A stretch of 25,371 bases of DNA. Origin: DATDUP01 sp035290345 (GTDB taxonomy: Bacteria; Patescibacteriota; Patescibacteriia; Magasanikbacterales; UBA922). The notes beneath the pieces were generated by a model, which searched no databases, had not been told where the DNA came from, and worked only from the letters and a program-made list of their open reading frames with translations. Position 1 is the first letter of the stretch. Every line of letters begins with the position of its first letter. Below, one piece after another: positions 23,977 through 25,371 of the stretch. The stretch is taken from assembly GCA_035290345.1 (NCBI GenBank), contig DATDUP010000024.1, positions 1-25,371 on the forward strand. The letters are read 5' to 3'. Position numbers and translations under genes: made by a program.

Positions 23977-24544
23977 GTCCCATCTCTAGCCTGATTATAT
24001 TCTCCACCTGAATAATTGTCTGCTCTAATTTACCCTCTTCATTTACCACCTGGTAATCATACAAATCCGTATGTTTTAGCCATTCTTTGGTATAGGCCAT
24101 GCGTTCCTGGACATAAGCATCGGTGACTTCAGAGCGACGGCGGATTCTCTTTTCCAGAACATCTAAGGGGGCGGTGAGAAAAATGGCTTTCAGTCCAGGC
24201 AGCTTTCTTTTCATACTAGCGACACCATGGTAATCGATTTTAAAAATACCAATTTTACCTGACTGCTTTATTCTCTCCATTTCAGCCTGGGACAAACCAT
24301 ACCAATTGCCGTTATAGTGCTGAGCATATTCAAAAAATTCACCTGCCGCTACTCCCGCCACAAAAGCGGGTTCAGTCACAAAATAGTAGGGATGGCCTTC
24401 GCTCTCCCCTGGACGGGGAGAACGGGTAACAGTGGTAATCGCTACCTCCACAGATAATTTCTGACGCAGACCATTTATTACACTATCCTCACCGGCTCCG
24501 GATGGGCCGGAAATGATAATAAAAGGAAGAAGGGTGTCAGACAT
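23966..24544 (-). CDS. gmk: Guanylate kinase homologue with degenerate P-loop
   Basis: 192 residues with the guanylate-kinase layout: P-loop region at 13-21, TTVTRSPRPGE (37-47, GMP-phosphate arginines R41 and R44), GEFFEYA with E72, NWYGLS with Y82, and the arginine-rich lid RIRRRSEVTDAYVQERM. The Walker A motif, normally GPSGxGK(S/T), reads GPSGAGEDS: lysine is replaced by glutamate and the next position by aspartate. The codons are GGT GAG GAT AGT, so no simple misreading explains it. The rest of the GMP site appears intact. It begins four bases after the RluA-type gene. It may still work with a displaced cation-binding residue or may be a GMP-binding protein without kinase activity. Confidence 0.85.
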   Translation of the reverse strand: MSDTLLPFIIISGPSGAGEDSVINGLRQKLSVEVAITTVTRSPRPGESEGHPYYFVTEPAFVAGVAAGEFFEYAQHYNGNWYGLSQAEMERIKQSGKIGIFKIDYHGVASMKRKLPGLKAIFLTAPLDVLEKRIRRRSEVTDAYVQERMAYTKEWLKHTDLYDYQVVNEEGKLEQTIIQVENIIRLEMGLDK

Positions 24545-24548
24545 AAGT

Positions 24549-25371
24549 TTATTTTTCTAACCCAACTAAAAAATCGGTTAATTCTTTAGACAAGGGACAA
24601 TGAAAACACCGACGCTGGCCGCCAAGATCCATGAAGCAGAGATTTTCGGCATGCAAAAAAAGCCGTGATAATTTCTGATCGCACTTCTTAAAAAGTCTGG
24701 GACGAAAATACAATCTGTCACCAACCACTGGGTAACCAAAAGCAAAAAAATGAACCCGAATTTGATGAGTCCGGCCAGAATAAATACGCACCCGAAGAAG
24801 ATCAAACCTACCCAAGCTACGCTGCCGCCAAAATTCTGTCTTCGCTTCTTTTCCGGGCTGTTGTTTAGGTACGTTTTTTAATTTCAACAGATCAACTTTG
24901 GGTCGAGAAACCATCCTGCCCTCATGTCCCCGATCAATGATAAAATCAATCAGGCCATGTTCTTGAGGCAACCGTCCATACACCAAGACCGCATATTCTT
25001 TTTCCACTTTTCTCTCCTGGAATTGTTTTTTCAAAGAAATAAACATCTTTTGGGTTTTGGCCACCACCAAAAGACCGGAGGCGTCCTTATCCAAACGATG
25101 AACTATCCCCGGCCGCTGTTTATTCTCACCCACTTTTTTAATTTCTGGATATTTTTCGGTTAGCCAGTTAATCAGGGTTATCTTTTCCTTAGCCGCAGTA
25201 GGATGCACCAAAATCCCCGCCGGTTTAGATACGACGAGATAATCTGGTTCGTCAGCCAATATTTTAATCTGAGCCAGGATCCCAGACTGATTAGGATCCC
25301 CTTCTTTCAATTCCCCAACTTTTTCTTTTCCAACTCTCACCCGATCTCCCCACACAAGCCGCTGGCCAAAT
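24549..25371 (-). CDS. RluA-family rRNA/tRNA pseudouridine synthase, 5' end outside the window
   Basis: The frame is open to base 25371, so the start is outside the window; a GTG at 25355 is inside but the coding sequence continues past it (FGQRLVWGDRVRVG), resembling the end of an S4 RNA-binding domain. The catalytic domain shows ADEPDYLVVSKPAGILVHPT, the catalytic-aspartate motif HRLDKDASGLLVVAKT and RTHQIRVHF, all canonical for RluA/RluC/RluD. The target uridine is not clear; the S4-like head suggests RluD or RluC type. It lies four bases upstream of gmk in the same transcription unit. Confidence 0.93.
   Translation of the reverse strand, partial: FGQRLVWGDRVRVGKEKVGELKEGDPNQSGILAQIKILADEPDYLVVSKPAGILVHPTAAKEKITLINWLTEKYPEIKKVGENKQRPGIVHRLDKDASGLLVVAKTQKMFISLKKQFQERKVEKEYAVLVYGRLPQEHGLIDFIIDRGHEGRMVSRPKVDLLKLKNVPKQQPGKEAKTEFWRQRSLGRFDLLRVRIYSGRTHQIRVHFFAFGYPVVGDRLYFRPRLFKKCDQKLSRLFLHAENLCFMDLGGQRRCFHCPLSKELTDFLVGLEK

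Overview
The window is a dense bacterial segment with no gap above 100 bases between genes apart from small promoter and terminator regions. It most likely comes from a Candidate Phyla Radiation (Patescibacteria) genome. Evidence for this is the combination of a pilM-pilN-pilO type IV pilus operon, a two-membrane-segment pilin-like protein of the VirB2/T4SS-pilin kind joined to a large exported domain, a SpoIID-domain surface protein in a non-sporulation setting, a stand-alone Cas4-like nuclease with DUF1653, and very short 5' leaders. TGA acts as a stop (pilM and the hydrolase gene both end with it), so the recoded lineages (Gracilibacteria and relatives) are unlikely. The lineage call is inference from gene content, not from a phylogenetic marker comparison.

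Layout. (1) 1-2703, plus strand: the end of pilM, then pilN, pilO and a small proline-tailed membrane protein, all overlapping or nearly touching, followed by a Trm11-like THUMP methyltransferase and a bidirectional terminator. (2) 2730-4526, minus: an exported SpoIID-domain protein with two NBR1-like Ig domains. (3) 4607-7579, plus: a glycan export unit (Wzx-like flippase, O-antigen ligase-like protein, TrpR/YerC-type small regulator). (4) 7602-12714, minus: DsbA-like oxidoreductase, a cysteine-rich pilin-like protein, and uvrA. (5) 12780-14048, minus: Nudix hydrolase and an AlkD-type DNA glycosylase. (6) 14115-18760, minus: RlmD/TrmA-type RNA methyltransferase, PfkB kinase (probably adenosine kinase), Na+/Ca2+ antiporter, S-adenosylhomocysteine hydrolase. 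(7) 18829-22804, minus: a lipoprotein, DUF1653, Cas4-like nuclease, small membrane protein, alpha/beta hydrolase, MFS transporter. (8) 22896-25371, minus: Nudix hydrolase, tRNA-Ser(CGA), rplS, guanylate kinase with a degenerate P-loop, RluA-type pseudouridine synthase cut by the window edge.

Themes. Several genes fit together: RlmD and other methyltransferases make S-adenosylhomocysteine, SAHH splits it, and an adenosine kinase in the same cluster can remove the adenosine. A DsbA-like protein sits directly upstream of a 12-cysteine exported protein, a plausible substrate. Promoters are unusually legible: at least eight sites have TTGA-type -35 boxes, usually 17 bases from a TATAAT-like -10, and in three or four of them the -10 lies only 8-9 bases from the start codon, which predicts leaderless mRNAs. 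The most interesting points are the guanylate kinase lacking its P-loop lysine, the pilin-like fusion with its oxidoreductase, and the leaderless promoter pattern.
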